A DNA stretch of 64,000 bases from Photobacterium sanctipauli (GCF_003026495.1 NZ_PYMA01000003.1:434001-498000); one strand, 5' to 3'. Positions 9,201 through 18,488 are shown, numbered from the stretch's first letter. A program made the numbers and translations. The notes: a model not told the origin generated them from the letters alone.

Positions 9201-9947
9201 ATGGGTAAGTGGAAATTCAAGAGCCTAATGGCGATCGGCTTGCTTGCCGGAGGTTTGAGCTCATTCAATGCCAATGCTTTTGTCCTACAAGGCAACTCAT
9301 GGGGCGGTCCTGGTACCACTGTAACATGGAGCTTGATGCCAACGGGGACTCCATGTGCACTTCCACCAGTTGAACCTGTTGGGTGTACTATTACAAGCAT
9401 TACCGACTTTATGCCAGTGGGGGCGGTAACCGAAATAGTCAACGCCTTCGCAGCATGGAGCGCGGTTGCAGATATTAATTTTGTTAAAATTAACGATGAC
9501 GGTGCTCCTTTCAACGCACCAACATCATCAGGCGATATTCGCATCGGGGGACATGCTTTTGATGGCCCAGGAAACACCTTAGCCCACGGTTTTTTCCCAC
9601 CGCCGAATGGCTTGTCTGCTGCTGGTGATATCCACTTTGATATTGCTGATACTTGGAAAATAGGCTTTGGTGGTGCAGGCTTCGACATCTTCCAAGTTAT
9701 GGCTCATGAAATAGGCCATGCTATCGGGTTAGAACATACAGCTGTTCCTAACTCACTTCTCAATCCTTTTTACACTGAAGCTTTTCGTGGCCTTCAAGCT
9801 GATGATATCGCAGGGGCTCAAGCACTCTATGGCGCGAGACAGAGTGTCTTCGAGCCTGAAACTACCCTATTGATGATGCTGAGTTTTGCTATGCTTGCGT
9901 TATCACTAAGACGCAAAGAAAATAACTTACAACCGGAGCTGAGCTAA
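9201..9947 (+). CDS. Secreted matrixin-type metalloprotease with PEP-CTERM-like tail
   Basis: 248 residues. A signal peptide ends near FNANA (about residue 26). The zinc site HEIGHAIGLEHT (about residues 169-180) is the HExxHxxGxxH motif of metzincins, and the following LQADDIAGAQALYG is the usual matrixin end. The Met-turn is unusual: the family has S-(I/V)-M-(Y/N)-P, here SLLNP, so Leu replaces the conserved Met. Residues 217-240 look like a degenerate PEP-CTERM signal: FEPET, a hydrophobic stretch, then LRRKEN. That would mean export, membrane retention and possible exosortase-type processing. AGGAG precedes the ATG by about 7 bases. The stop overlaps the start of the next gene by one base (TAATG), indicating translational coupling. 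Confidence 0.8.
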   Translation: MGKWKFKSLMAIGLLAGGLSSFNANAFVLQGNSWGGPGTTVTWSLMPTGTPCALPPVEPVGCTITSITDFMPVGAVTEIVNAFAAWSAVADINFVKINDDGAPFNAPTSSGDIRIGGHAFDGPGNTLAHGFFPPPNGLSAAGDIHFDIADTWKIGFGGAGFDIFQVMAHEIGHAIGLEHTAVPNSLLNPFYTEAFRGLQADDIAGAQALYGARQSVFEPETTLLMMLSFAMLALSLRRKENNLQPELS

Positions 9948-10390
9948 TGCGCCCATGCCTGATAATACTATTGCTATTTAGTTCACAAGCGATGGCTTAT
10001 TGGGCACCCAAGCCTGATTCCCAACTTGTCTGCGAGTCAGAGTTTATCGTCTACGGAAGTTATGATGCTCGCTCCAAGCCGACTGAAGTAACACCGCCAG
10101 GTATCCATTTAGCCTATATCGATGTTCAAGCAATATTGGCTGCGCCTGCTGAGCATATGAACATTAACAAGCTAGCGTTAAAAGTGCCTAGCCCCGGGGC
10201 ACCAGTAAGCAGCGATATGTTGTTCTTCCAACAAGGGCAACAAGGGCTCTGGTTCTTATCCCGCACACAAGACAGTGCAGTCTACTTCACTGTTCGCCAT
10301 CCAGCTCAATTTAAGGAGATGGCAATCGATGGAGCTGAGTTAAACGACTGGAAGCAGCGGCTATCTTCATTCTCATGCAAGAAATCGTAA
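9947..10390 (+). CDS. Small secreted protein coupled to the matrixin protease
   Basis: 147 residues, not recognised as a named family. It has a clear signal peptide (MRPCLIILLLFSSQAMA) and a mature domain of about 130 residues with two Cys (about 29 and 144) that could form a disulfide in the periplasm or outside. The region HLAYIDVQAILAAP...KLALKVPSPG...QQGLWFLSR looks beta-rich. Its ATG overlaps the stop of the protease gene by one base. This suggests production in a fixed ratio, so an inhibitor, chaperone or accessory factor for the protease is a reasonable but untested idea. A strong terminator follows. Confidence 0.75.
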   Translation: MRPCLIILLLFSSQAMAYWAPKPDSQLVCESEFIVYGSYDARSKPTEVTPPGIHLAYIDVQAILAAPAEHMNINKLALKVPSPGAPVSSDMLFFQQGQQGLWFLSRTQDSAVYFTVRHPAQFKEMAIDGAELNDWKQRLSSFSCKKS

Positions 10391-10412
10391 GATGAGAGTC
10401 CCACAAGGGAAT

Positions 10413-10446
10413 AAAGCCTCGACAGTATCTGTCGAGGCTTTATTTT
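10413..10446. terminator. Bidirectional Rho-independent terminator
   Basis: A 13-bp perfect stem (AAAGCCTCGACAG with CTGTCGAGGCTTT) and a 3-base loop, followed by ATTTTT on the plus strand. It separates the protease operon from the convergent peptide-binding protein gene. Confidence 0.9.
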
Positions 10447-10475
10447 TACCACTATTGGCTGTTTATACCGCTAAC

Positions 10476-12020
10476 TTAAAGCTTGTTGTTTTCTTCTACA
10501 TACAGATTGCCGAAGTAATGCAGGTTCATCGCGTTCACAATCGGCGCAATATTGATACCCGGTTTTACTGCCCATGCGATATTTTGCCAATGCAAAGGCA
10601 CGAAGGCGGCATCTTCGTATAAGCGTTGCTCGATTTCTTGCAGCACCAACGCCCTTTTCTGTTCATCGAGTTCGGTGTGGGATTGATCAATCAGCCGATC
10701 GATAACTGGGTTGGAATAATGCCCACAATTATACTGCCCTTGCCCTGTTTCTTTATTGCGTGTCTTAACCAGAAAATCCGAGAAATTTTCGGTTTCTGCC
10801 CCCCAGCCAATCATCAAGATATCTGTAGCGCACGTAGCGAACTCAGGCCAATATTGCGCTTTGGGCATAGTGCGAAGATCGACCTTGATGCCAACCTTGG
10901 CGAGCATGCTCGAAACCGCCTGTGCCACTTTTGCATCGTTCACATAACGGTTGTTGGGGGCAATCATAGTGAGAGATAGTCCTTCACCAAAACCAGCTTC
11001 TTTCAGCAGTGCTTTTGACTTCTCGGGATCATAACGTAAGTCCAATTTGGGGTTATGGCCTGCGTAAGTCTGTGGCCACTGCTGCGACGCGGGGATGGCA
11101 AATCCCCTCATGATTTTTTTAGCAATCGCCTGATTGTTGATGGCATAGACTATGGCTTGCCTGACCTTTGGGTTGGCTAAAACTGGATTGGTTTGATTCA
11201 TTTGCAAGGTGATGAGGCGAATACCTTCTTTGGTCAACAAATTGGCCTGCTGGCTAGCCTCAATACGTTTGAAATCCGTTGGGACAACAGGCGCAATCAT
11301 ATCAACATCACCAGATAATAGTGCCGCTGTTCGTGTCGCACTGTTCTTAATCGGTACGACCGTGACCTGATCAATATTGCCACCTTGATCCCAGTAACCA
11401 CTGAACCGGGAGTAAGTCGTTTTAATCCCCTGCTCCCGATAGGATACGGTATATGGCCCGGTACCCGACGCATTGAGGGAGGCGTATGACTGGCCATTTT
11501 TTACAATTTTCGCCTTGGGCTGATTATTGTCATCGACACCGGAGTAAAAAGCACTGTCCATCGGGAAAATATACGCGGCAGCCTGCAGATATAGTGGGTA
11601 GGGGTGATGGGCAACCAAATCGACAGTATAGTCATCCACTAACTCCATCCCTTTGAAGGGCGCAAGTACTGCTTTGTGATCAACCGAGGTTTTGAGACGA
11701 TCAAAAGTCCAAACCACATCCTTGGCAGTAAAGTGGTTCCCACTATGAAATTGCACATTCTTCCTTAGGTAAAAACGCACTGTCTTGTCGTCTACTCTCT
11801 CCCACCGCTCAGCCAAGCGGGGCTCGAAAGAAAGATCTTGGTCATACCTCACAAGCGAATCAAATACCATATGCGACATTTGAAACATACTTACCGATAG
11901 TTGCTCCTGAGGATCCAACGACACCGGATCGGAATCATAGGCAACAACCAGGTTGTTCGCCGCCGATAAATTCATTGAAACCCCGCCCAAAGCGAGTAGT
12001 AGCCATCCATTAAGCCTCAT
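10476..12020 (-). CDS. Periplasmic substrate-binding protein of a peptide ABC transporter (family 5)
   Basis: 514 residues with signal peptide (cleavage near NLSA, about residue 20). The order VVAYDSDPVSLDPQE, FDSLVRYDQDLSFEPRLAERWE, TVRFYLRKNVQFHSGNHFTAKDVVWTFDR, SASGTGPYTV-like segment, NPKVRQAIVYAINN and YEDAAFVPLHWQN is the standard SBP_bac_5 (DppA/OppA/NikA) layout, and length is typical. Ligands in this family are mostly di- or oligopeptides, sometimes nickel or sugars, so the ligand is undefined. No permease or ATPase genes are adjacent, so it must work with a transporter encoded elsewhere. Confidence 0.88.
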   Translation of the reverse strand: MRLNGWLLLALGGVSMNLSAANNLVVAYDSDPVSLDPQEQLSVSMFQMSHMVFDSLVRYDQDLSFEPRLAERWERVDDKTVRFYLRKNVQFHSGNHFTAKDVVWTFDRLKTSVDHKAVLAPFKGMELVDDYTVDLVAHHPYPLYLQAAAYIFPMDSAFYSGVDDNNQPKAKIVKNGQSYASLNASGTGPYTVSYREQGIKTTYSRFSGYWDQGGNIDQVTVVPIKNSATRTAALLSGDVDMIAPVVPTDFKRIEASQQANLLTKEGIRLITLQMNQTNPVLANPKVRQAIVYAINNQAIAKKIMRGFAIPASQQWPQTYAGHNPKLDLRYDPEKSKALLKEAGFGEGLSLTMIAPNNRYVNDAKVAQAVSSMLAKVGIKVDLRTMPKAQYWPEFATCATDILMIGWGAETENFSDFLVKTRNKETGQGQYNCGHYSNPVIDRLIDQSHTELDEQKRALVLQEIEQRLYEDAAFVPLHWQNIAWAVKPGINIAPIVNAMNLHYFGNLYVEENNKL

Positions 12021-12246
12021 TCTTACTTCCTGTAAATTATTATGCTTATACCGAGCATTTGTAATGAATAGGTTAATGATAACGCTGTAGTTAACGTAAT
12101 ACCATGATTGTTATGATGATATGGGGAGTGGCGGACTCCTTCGAGGGTATTGCGGATTTACTTCGCCCTACGGGCCGTTGCTTTAAAGCGCCTTCGGCTA
12201 GCAACGTTGTCTCGCTTCGCTCGGCTGAACCCTAGATTCCGACGTA

Positions 12247-12273
12247 AAAAAGCCCAGCAATTCTGCTGGGCTT
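12247..12273 (-). terminator. Terminator of tRNA-Ser copy A
   Basis: A 10-bp stem (AAGCCCAGCA with TGCTGGGCTT) and a 4-base loop, with a T run on the minus strand, immediately after the tRNA-Ser 3' end. Confidence 0.85.
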
Positions 12274-12282
12274 CTTTGAATG

Positions 12283-12373
12283 TGGCGGAGAGATAGGGAT
12301 TTGAACCCTAGATACGCTACAAACGTATGCCGGTTTTCAAGACCGGTGCTTTCAACCACTCAGCCATCTCTCC
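12283..12373 (-). tRNA. tRNA-Ser (anticodon UGA), copy A
   Basis: 91 bases including an encoded CCA. The minus strand gives the acceptor stem GGAGAGA paired with TCTCTCC, an anticodon loop CTTGAAA between CCGGT and ACCGG (anticodon TGA, decoding UCA), a long variable arm as expected for serine tRNA, and the T loop GGGTTCAAATCCC. Identical by eye to the copy at 30905-30995. Confidence 0.97.
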
Positions 12374-12763
12374 GTAAGTGCGATGAATAATAAGGGCAAA
12401 TGATTCTGCTGTAAAGGCACCAATCTACCAACCGAACAACAACCCATCACCCAGAGCAATAATCACTCTAAATACATGATTGGTATCACTTTTAATTAAC
12501 AATATATCTAACTTGTAATGATGTTTATCACTGATGATTAGCCAGTCGCTAAGCAGGGTAAAAACTTTGATCTGAAACAGAAATTATTCATAGGGTGGAA
12601 TCGTTCACACTACCCCTGTTTGAGCCTGTTGAAAAGTAAGATTTCATTAGATTTGCACAAATTTGGGATGTGTCACAAAGTCGATTTTATCGTCTTAACT
12701 CTGTCATAATCGTCTGATAAAGATAAGTTGATTTCGACGCAGGACTAAGTTTAGGAGGTAATT
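12374..12763. other. Non-coding gap upstream of the 65-residue protein gene
   Basis: About 390 bp, AT-rich, without a credible ORF. It should hold the promoters of tRNA-Ser copy A (minus) and of the downstream small gene (plus). No riboswitch or recognisable operator was found by eye. Confidence 0.5.
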
Positions 12764-12961
12764 GTGTCTATCAATTCTATCGACCACAATGAGATGGCAA
12801 ATGTGTCTTCTAAGTGGGATTACAAAGACGAAACCGCATCTCATGTATCAAACAACAAACGCCAGCAAGCCGAAGCTCGACGCCGCATTGAAATGCTGCG
12901 TGACATCAGAGCCAGCGGCCTAACCATTGAGGAAGCGAAAGAGCTAGGGCTCATTCACTAG
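12764..12961 (+). CDS. Conserved small protein, charged helix
   Basis: 65 residues with a GTG start supported by a strong AGGAGG five bases upstream. The N-terminal half is polar (KWDYKDETASHVS) and the C-terminal half is a highly charged helix, QAEARRRIEMLRDIRASGLTIEEAKELGLI. I recall similar short proteins in other Vibrionaceae, possibly of the PA3496-type family of small proteins, but I cannot name a function. No signal peptide or membrane segment. It stands alone upstream of trxC. Confidence 0.7.
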   Translation: MSINSIDHNEMANVSSKWDYKDETASHVSNNKRQQAEARRRIEMLRDIRASGLTIEEAKELGLIH

Positions 12962-13109
12962 AGCGGCTAAGCGCGCTAAATTTTGGACCTTTTATGGGGT
13001 GAACAACAACCGATAGATTCTTTCTATTACTACAATCTGTAATTCCTGCTTTTCTATTACTGGGGTAGTCGTTAGATTATTGCGTGAGAACAACAAATGG
13101 AACGCAACA

Positions 13110-13544
13110 ATGACAACAATGACTACCCGCTGTCCACATTGCCAAGCAATGAACCGCATCCCTACAGAACGTGTCAATGACACTGCAACTTGCGGTGCCT
13201 GTAAAGAGCGCCTGCTCGATGGTAAGCCAATTGAGGGGACGACCAATAACTTTCTATCTTTACTGCAAGGTGATAAACCTGTTGTCGTCGACTTCTGGGC
13301 GCCGTGGTGCAACCCTTGTGTAGGCTTTGCCCCAATCTTCGAGGATGTCGCTAAAGAGCGTAGCGGCGATGTACGCTTCGTTAAAATCGATACCGAAGCC
13401 CAGCAAGCACTGGCAGCTCAATATCGCATTCGGAGTATTCCAACTGTTATGGTTTTCAAGAATGGTCAATTGGCGGATACCATCAATGGCGCATTGCCTA
13501 AAGGCCAGTTTGATCAGTGGTTAAATCAAGCCCTAGTCAAATAA
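13110..13544 (+). CDS. trxC: Thioredoxin 2
   Basis: 144-residue cytoplasmic disulfide reductase with an N-terminal zinc-binding extension. CPHC (about residue 8) and CGAC (about 28) form the four-Cys zinc site that defines TrxC, and the thioredoxin fold follows with active site WAPWCNPC (about 62-69) and the cis-Pro of IRSIPTVMVF. The active site has Asn in place of the usual Gly of WCGPC. The frame extends to a TTG at 13080; I prefer the ATG at 13110 because E. coli TrxC starts at the equivalent point. Confidence 0.93.
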   Translation: MTTMTTRCPHCQAMNRIPTERVNDTATCGACKERLLDGKPIEGTTNNFLSLLQGDKPVVVDFWAPWCNPCVGFAPIFEDVAKERSGDVRFVKIDTEAQQALAAQYRIRSIPTVMVFKNGQLADTINGALPKGQFDQWLNQALVK

Positions 13545-13567
13545 TCTATAATGCCAACTTGGCTTTA

Positions 13568-13620
13568 GTGCAAAAAATAAAACGCATCACATTAGTAATG
13601 TGTGGTGTGTTTTTATTTTG
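13568..13620. terminator. Likely bidirectional terminator between trxC and the PEP-CTERM gene
   Basis: An AT-flanked imperfect stem (AAAATAAAACGCATCACATT with AATGTGTGGTGTGTTTTTATTTT) separates two convergent genes and gives T-rich tails on both strands. Confidence 0.6.
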
Positions 13621-13772
13621 TCTGGTCAATAATAAGAGCCATACAACCAAGCATAAAATTACTGTGTAAAGTTTATCAACAACCAGCTTAGTTTCTTCTT
13701 TAACTAGTTTAAAAAGGCCGCCTATAACAACTTATAAGCGACCCTAGCTAAAAGCTGGCATAAAGTATTTGA

Positions 13773-14435
13773 TTATGTATTGCGACTTCTACGACGATAT
13801 AAGCCTAATAAACCAAGACCGAACAACGATAGCATCGTCGGCTCAGGTACAGTAGCCTGTCCGCTAGCTAGTCCAAAGTTCAACGCTTCAACATACACAG
13901 AATTCCAGTTCATGGCATAAACAAACAGGGACTCGCCTTGAGAAAGGGCAATATCAACCCCCTGGGCATAGCCATCCCCATCGACAGCATAGCTGCTTAA
14001 ATTAATCCCAATAGGCTCATTGCCGATATAGGTATCACCATGGTTACCATCGTTAAATTGAATACCGCTAATAAGTACATCAAAATCAAAGGTAAACTGC
14101 AAAAACTCTATAAAAACAAAAGCATTACCTGTCGACTCACCATCAATACGGCCATTATTCCCTAGCCCACCATTAATGGGATCGATATCTTGAATAACAT
14201 TATTTGCCGCAATTGGAAGCAAACCAACACTCGTTCCGCCCGCTACAGTTAGTGTCCCGCCATCAACATCAAACGTCAATTGGCTTGCAGCGTAGTCTTC
14301 ACAAACACTGTGTTCATTTGATAATACGGTATCAGTACACATACCGTCATTATCATCGAATTGAATCCACCCCGCACTCGCGTTAATCGATATCGTCCCC
14401 AATATCAATGCAAATAAATAAGCGCAATATCTCAT
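13773..14435 (-). CDS. Secreted PEP-CTERM sorting-domain protein
   Basis: 220 residues: signal peptide (cleavage near ISINASA, about 21), a beta-rich extracellular domain of about 165 residues, then a textbook PEP-CTERM signal, VPEPTMLSLFGLGLLGLYRR (about 194-213). PEP-CTERM signals are processed by exosortases, usually in bacteria that make extracellular polysaccharide. The mature part has no recognised enzyme motif; the acidic, Asp/Asn-rich composition suggests a calcium-binding or adhesive surface role. It stands alone between convergent and same-strand neighbours. Confidence 0.85.
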   Translation of the reverse strand: MRYCAYLFALILGTISINASAGWIQFDDNDGMCTDTVLSNEHSVCEDYAASQLTFDVDGGTLTVAGGTSVGLLPIAANNVIQDIDPINGGLGNNGRIDGESTGNAFVFIEFLQFTFDFDVLISGIQFNDGNHGDTYIGNEPIGINLSSYAVDGDGYAQGVDIALSQGESLFVYAMNWNSVYVEALNFGLASGQATVPEPTMLSLFGLGLLGLYRRRSRNT

Positions 14436-14744
14436 TTCATTCTCCTTAAATTAAATGAATGCTGCTTTTTATTTACATCAACGAGCCAGCACATTTAATT
14501 ATTTGCAATCTGCATACCAAAATGACAACTAGTTAATACATATAGCTTTTAAAAGTCACATTAACCTTTAAAGCAATAGCCATGTAAAATATATTGACAC
14601 TATAGTTATGATTTTTAGCAAATTTTTGCTTTTATCTTGTAGCCAAATTAGATAATAAGAAGAATTTAAAAGCGGAGGTTTATTCAAATAAGCAAAAGGC
14701 AAAACTGCCTTTTGCTTATAATAGATGTAAAAGAAGGGAGAAAG
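14436..14744. other. AT-rich non-coding gap with hairpin at 14691-14718
   Basis: About 310 bp without a credible ORF. It holds the promoter of the PEP-CTERM gene. GCAAAAGGCA with TGCCTTTTGC at 14691-14718 forms a 10-bp stem just after the chemoreceptor stop and probably ends that transcript, although its T tract is weak. Confidence 0.55.
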
Positions 14745-16361
14745 TTAAACCTTAAACAGCTTCAGCTGTTCGCCAAGCTCAGAAGCCGCCAGGCTCAATG
14801 ACTGGCTTTCCGTTGCCAAGTGTTGAGCTGCACGGTTGATGTCATCTGTTGCCGTGTGAATGTGCGCCACGGTGTTGTTAACTTCTTCAGTTACCGTGCC
14901 CTGCTGCTCTGCAGCCGTCGCCACTTGCATGATCATGTCATTGGCTTCTGTCACCAAAGCCGCAATACGGTTAAGTTCACCTTGGACTTGTTCCGTATGG
15001 CTCACGCTGTTGTAAGTTTGCTCGGTGCTCTCAGCCATCGATTCAACCGTTTTCAAGGTACTCGTTGTCAGCTTGTCGATCGTCTCTTGGATCTCAATCG
15101 TCGACTGTTGGGTACGGCTCGCCAAGTTACGTACTTCATCAGCCACCACGGCAAAGCCTCGTCCTTGCTCACCAGCACGTGCGGCCTCAATGGCAGCATT
15201 CAAGGCCAACAAGTTGGTTTGTTCAGAAACGCCTTGGATCACTTGGGTCACATTGCCAATCTCTTCCACCCCAAGCTTCAGCTCCCCGACTCGCTCATCG
15301 GAGTGGGCAATACCCGCCGACACACTATGAATCGCACCAATAGCCTGCTGCATACGCTGGTTACTCGCATCCACCTGAGTATTGATATTGGAGGTTGACG
15401 TCGATGCGGTTTCTGCATTTTGCGCCACCTCGTTGATGGTTGCTGTCATTTCTTCCATCGCCGTTGCTAGCTGTGCCAGCTGTTGATGCTGCTCCGTGAT
15501 TGATTGGGCACACTGCTCACTAGCGGCTGCAATCGTACCCGCCATCGATACTGACTGCTCAGCATTGTTACTCGCCGCCTGCAACGTATGCCTCATAGAA
15601 GCAGAAGCCGAATGCAGCGCTGTGGCAATCTTGCCAATTTCATCACGGCGATCCATCGAGAAGTCTTGGGTCAAATCACCTTGCTCCAGATTACGGACAA
15701 GGCCGGTTAGACGATCGAGTGGTCGACAAATATCGTTACTGATCAAAAGCCCCAACAACACCAACACGGCAATGACTACCGCACTCACCCCTAGTTGGAA
15801 AACAATGCTTTCGAAGAACTTTTCTTCAATATCAAGCAGGTGAACACCAGTACCAATCACCCACCCCCACGGTGCAAAATTCTCAACATACGACACCTTT
15901 TCAGAGACTTCGCCGTCCGGTGCAATCCATGCGTATGTCAAAAAGCCAGAGCCTGAGCTGCGTCCAATCGTTGTCATCTCCTGCCAGTGCGCCTTACCAC
16001 TGGCATCCGTCACTGACTGCATCGACTGACCCTCTTGCTTCTGGCGCAAAGGGTGCATTACCAAAGTGTTATCCGTTGCAACCACCCAAAAGTAGTTGTT
16101 GCCCTCAAAGCGCATTACCGACAGTGCCGCTTTCGCTTCTTGCTGAGCCGTCTGCTTATCAGCTGGATACTTATCTGCATAATGCTGAACAAGGCTGATG
16201 GTTGCCTTCACCTGCTCCTGCATCGAGATTTTTCGTTCAGCAATATCGCCCTGATAAGTTTGGGTCACTTGAAAGGCCGTGTTTAAAAGCATCAGCAATG
16301 CCGCACTGGCTATCAGCAACAGTAACTTAAATTTCACCCCATAATGTCGTAATGCGTTCAT
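14745..16361 (-). CDS. Methyl-accepting chemotaxis protein with single Cache sensor
   Basis: 538 residues: membrane helix at about 12-30, a periplasmic sCache-type domain ([20 protein letters not shown] and [11 protein letters not shown]), second helix at about 190-210, HAMP at about 211-265, then a cytoplasmic signalling coiled coil. The hairpin tip [31 protein letters not shown] (split here: starts [18 protein letters not shown], continues [12 protein letters not shown]) is the family hallmark that binds CheA and CheW. Such sCache receptors often sense small organic acids; the ligand is unknown. No C-terminal CheR-tethering pentapeptide is seen. It is divergent from the MOSC fusion gene. 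Confidence 0.93.
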   Translation of the reverse strand: MNALRHYGVKFKLLLLIASAALLMLLNTAFQVTQTYQGDIAERKISMQEQVKATISLVQHYADKYPADKQTAQQEAKAALSVMRFEGNNYFWVVATDNTLVMHPLRQKQEGQSMQSVTDASGKAHWQEMTTIGRSSGSGFLTYAWIAPDGEVSEKVSYVENFAPWGWVIGTGVHLLDIEEKFFESIVFQLGVSAVVIAVLVLLGLLISNDICRPLDRLTGLVRNLEQGDLTQDFSMDRRDEIGKIATALHSASASMRHTLQAASNNAEQSVSMAGTIAAASEQCAQSITEQHQQLAQLATAMEEMTATINEVAQNAETASTSTSNINTQVDASNQRMQQAIGAIHSVSAGIAHSDERVGELKLGVEEIGNVTQVIQGVSEQTNLLALNAAIEAARAGEQGRGFAVVADEVRNLASRTQQSTIEIQETIDKLTTSTLKTVESMAESTEQTYNSVSHTEQVQGELNRIAALVTEANDMIMQVATAAEQQGTVTEEVNNTVAHIHTATDDINRAAQHLATESQSLSLAASELGEQLKLFKV

Positions 16362-16547
16362 CGTCCCTACTTAATACTTTAGAGTTAATTATTGTTCTCT
16401 TAATTATGGCGGCCAAATCGCTTATAAAAGTGATTAAAAACAACAATATGATTGATTCATATCAATATTTTGTAAGAAACATTAATGAAACTTATAGACA
16501 TGCACTTCTACTGATTATTCAGTCACTTAGAAGCATTTTTAAGAGGC

Positions 16548-18452
16548 ATGAAGTTCAAAAGACAATTTGGTAAAGTAATACCTCTTCACCGCTCAACTAC
16601 AACCAAGGATGTTGCCGTGGCCAATTCTGTTGTTTCCCAACAATCATCACTTTCTCAAATTAATGTTTTTCCAATCAAATCCATTGGCGGATTGAGCCAA
16701 TCTCAGGCTTGGGTTGAAAAACAAGGCTTAAGCTTCGATCGCCGGTTCATGGTTGCAGCCCAAGACGGTGTCATGATCACCGCCAGAAAATACCCCGAGC
16801 TCGTCAAGGTAACCGCCGCATTACAGCCAAACGGTATGGTACTGAGCTACCCGGAAAAAACGCCGCTGACGCTCAAATACAGTGAGTTTCTAATGGGTAC
16901 GGAAGAAGCCACGGTTTGGGGAGACAGCTTTGAAGCCTACACCACAACCGAGCAAGCTAACGAGTGGTTTAGCGACATTGTTGGGGGTCCTGCCCAGCTG
17001 TTATTTACCGGTGAGCAGTCGAATCGCATCAGGGTGAAAATCAACCAAAATGTCAGCTTTGCTGATGGTTACCCGCTATTGGTGATCAGCGAGGCATCAT
17101 TAAAAGCCTTGAATGAACGTAGCCCACAGCACCATACGATGGATCAATTCCGAACCAACTTGGTGGTATCCGGCGATGAACCGTTTATTGAAGATAGCTG
17201 GAAACGCATCCGCATCGGTGAAGTTGAGTTTGAAGCCATCAAGCCTTGTGCACGCTGTATTCTTACTACGGTGGATCCAAAAACAGGCCAATTCAACAGC
17301 CTCAAAGAGCCGCTGAACACCTTATCGAAGTTTCGCTCAGACAGCAGTGGTGATGTCTATTTCGGCCAAAACTTGGTTGCCCTCAACGAAGGCATCATTA
17401 AAGCGGGCGATCCTGTTGAAGTGCTCGAAACCAAACCCAAAGAGATTTACCCAGATAACTGCGAGCAGCCATTAACCCTAACCTGTGTCGAGCGCGAAGA
17501 CGTCGCCAAAGATTTTTGCACCTTTTGGCTCGAGCCCACTAAACAGCAAAGCTTGCCTGTTTACCAGCCTGGCCAACACCTACCGTTACAACTAGAGATC
17601 AACGGCGAGTACATTGCTAGGCGTTACACCCTATCATCGAGTCCTTCGCGCCCTGGCCGATATGCGATTTCGGTTAAACGTATTGACGAGGGCCGTGTCT
17701 CTAATTGGCTACATGATCACTTCCAGGTAGGTGATAGCTTGGTGGCCGACCAGCCGGATGGGACATTCCACCTTGGTCACCATACCGACAAACTATTGCT
17801 GCTATCTGCAGGCAGTGGCGTCACCCCGATGATTTCAATGCTTCGCTACCTTGCCGATAACAACCAAATCCGCGATGTGGTGTTCTACCACCAGTGCCGC
17901 ACCGAAGACGACATTCCTTATAAAACTGAGCTAACCGTACTGGAAAAACAATTCCCGAACCTCACCGTGCACATTGCACTTAGCCAACCGACCAAAAGTT
18001 GGTCTGGGCTGCGAGATCGCCTTTCTGCCAAGCACCTGAAGATCATTGATGATCTCACCGATCGCCAAGTCTTCGTGTGTGGTCCGGACGCTTTTATGAC
18101 GCAAGCCAAAGACATGCTACAACAAGCTGGCGTTGCACTTTCTAACTATCACCAAGAAGCGTTTGGTATTGCTAAAAAGCAACCCAAAAAAGAGCAGGTA
18201 GTGACCGTGAGTGTCGATGGCAACCTGTTCCAAGGCAACAACAGCAAAACCCTGTTAGAGCAAGCGGAAGACGCTGGCGTGATGATAGCCAATAGCTGCC
18301 GTGCAGGCTTGTGTGGCGCATGCAAAGTGACACTGGAATCTGGCGAGGTTGAACAACCGGATGTACCTGCCCTATTACCCGGAGAGAAAGAAGCTGGAAA
18401 GGTGCTCGCGTGCTGTTGTATACCTAAGAGCGATATTGAAGTGGTGAGCTAA
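16548..18452 (+). CDS. MOSC-flavin reductase-ferredoxin fusion protein
   Basis: 634 residues in three modules. Residues about 35-300 are the MOSC N-terminal barrel plus MOSC domain (VFPIKSIGG; IKPCARCILTTVDP with the molybdenum-cofactor Cys), as in E. coli YcbX. Residues about 310-540 are a ferredoxin-NADP reductase module (RRYTLSSSP flavin motif, GSGVTPMISMLRYL nucleotide motif, VFVCGPDAFM). Residues about 550-634 are a plant-type 2Fe-2S ferredoxin with CRAGLCGACK and a distal Cys near the end. YcbX gets electrons from a separate reductase; here NAD(P)H, flavin, 2Fe-2S and Mo sites are on one chain, so reduction of N-hydroxylated compounds is a good guess. A GTG at 16617 with AAGGA ahead may be the real start, as the ATG at 16548 has its purine run too close. 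Confidence 0.88.
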   Translation: MKFKRQFGKVIPLHRSTTTKDVAVANSVVSQQSSLSQINVFPIKSIGGLSQSQAWVEKQGLSFDRRFMVAAQDGVMITARKYPELVKVTAALQPNGMVLSYPEKTPLTLKYSEFLMGTEEATVWGDSFEAYTTTEQANEWFSDIVGGPAQLLFTGEQSNRIRVKINQNVSFADGYPLLVISEASLKALNERSPQHHTMDQFRTNLVVSGDEPFIEDSWKRIRIGEVEFEAIKPCARCILTTVDPKTGQFNSLKEPLNTLSKFRSDSSGDVYFGQNLVALNEGIIKAGDPVEVLETKPKEIYPDNCEQPLTLTCVEREDVAKDFCTFWLEPTKQQSLPVYQPGQHLPLQLEINGEYIARRYTLSSSPSRPGRYAISVKRIDEGRVSNWLHDHFQVGDSLVADQPDGTFHLGHHTDKLLLLSAGSGVTPMISMLRYLADNNQIRDVVFYHQCRTEDDIPYKTELTVLEKQFPNLTVHIALSQPTKSWSGLRDRLSAKHLKIIDDLTDRQVFVCGPDAFMTQAKDMLQQAGVALSNYHQEAFGIAKKQPKKEQVVTVSVDGNLFQGNNSKTLLEQAEDAGVMIANSCRAGLCGACKVTLESGEVEQPDVPALLPGEKEAGKVLACCCIPKSDIEVVS

Positions 18453-18453
18453 C

Positions 18454-18488
18454 AAAAAAGCGGCTTATGAAATACTTTCATAAGCCGC
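18454..18488 (-). terminator. Terminator between convergent genes
   Basis: A 13-bp perfect stem (GCGGCTTATGAAA with TTTCATAAGCCGC) and a 3-base loop, followed on the minus strand by six T. Confidence 0.9.

Larger units (their letters stand above)
12128..12382. repeat. 255-bp dispersed repeat, copy A (multi-hairpin element, terminator, tRNA-Ser)
   Basis: Nearly identical to 30750-31004 (same length, a handful of mismatches by eye). It contains, in minus-strand order, tRNA-Ser(UGA), a terminator, then about 110 bp of short hairpins with tight loops (GCGAAGC, GCCGAAGGC, GCCCGTAGGGC, GCTTTAAAGC) ending in CTCCGCCAC, which mimics a tRNA 3' end. The copies are about 18.6 kb apart in the same orientation, so they could recombine. 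Confidence 0.85.

Noticed and set aside
14820-15398. Long antisense frames across the chemoreceptor gene
   Set aside because: They mirror the codon pattern of the real gene, have no ribosome site and no family resemblance.
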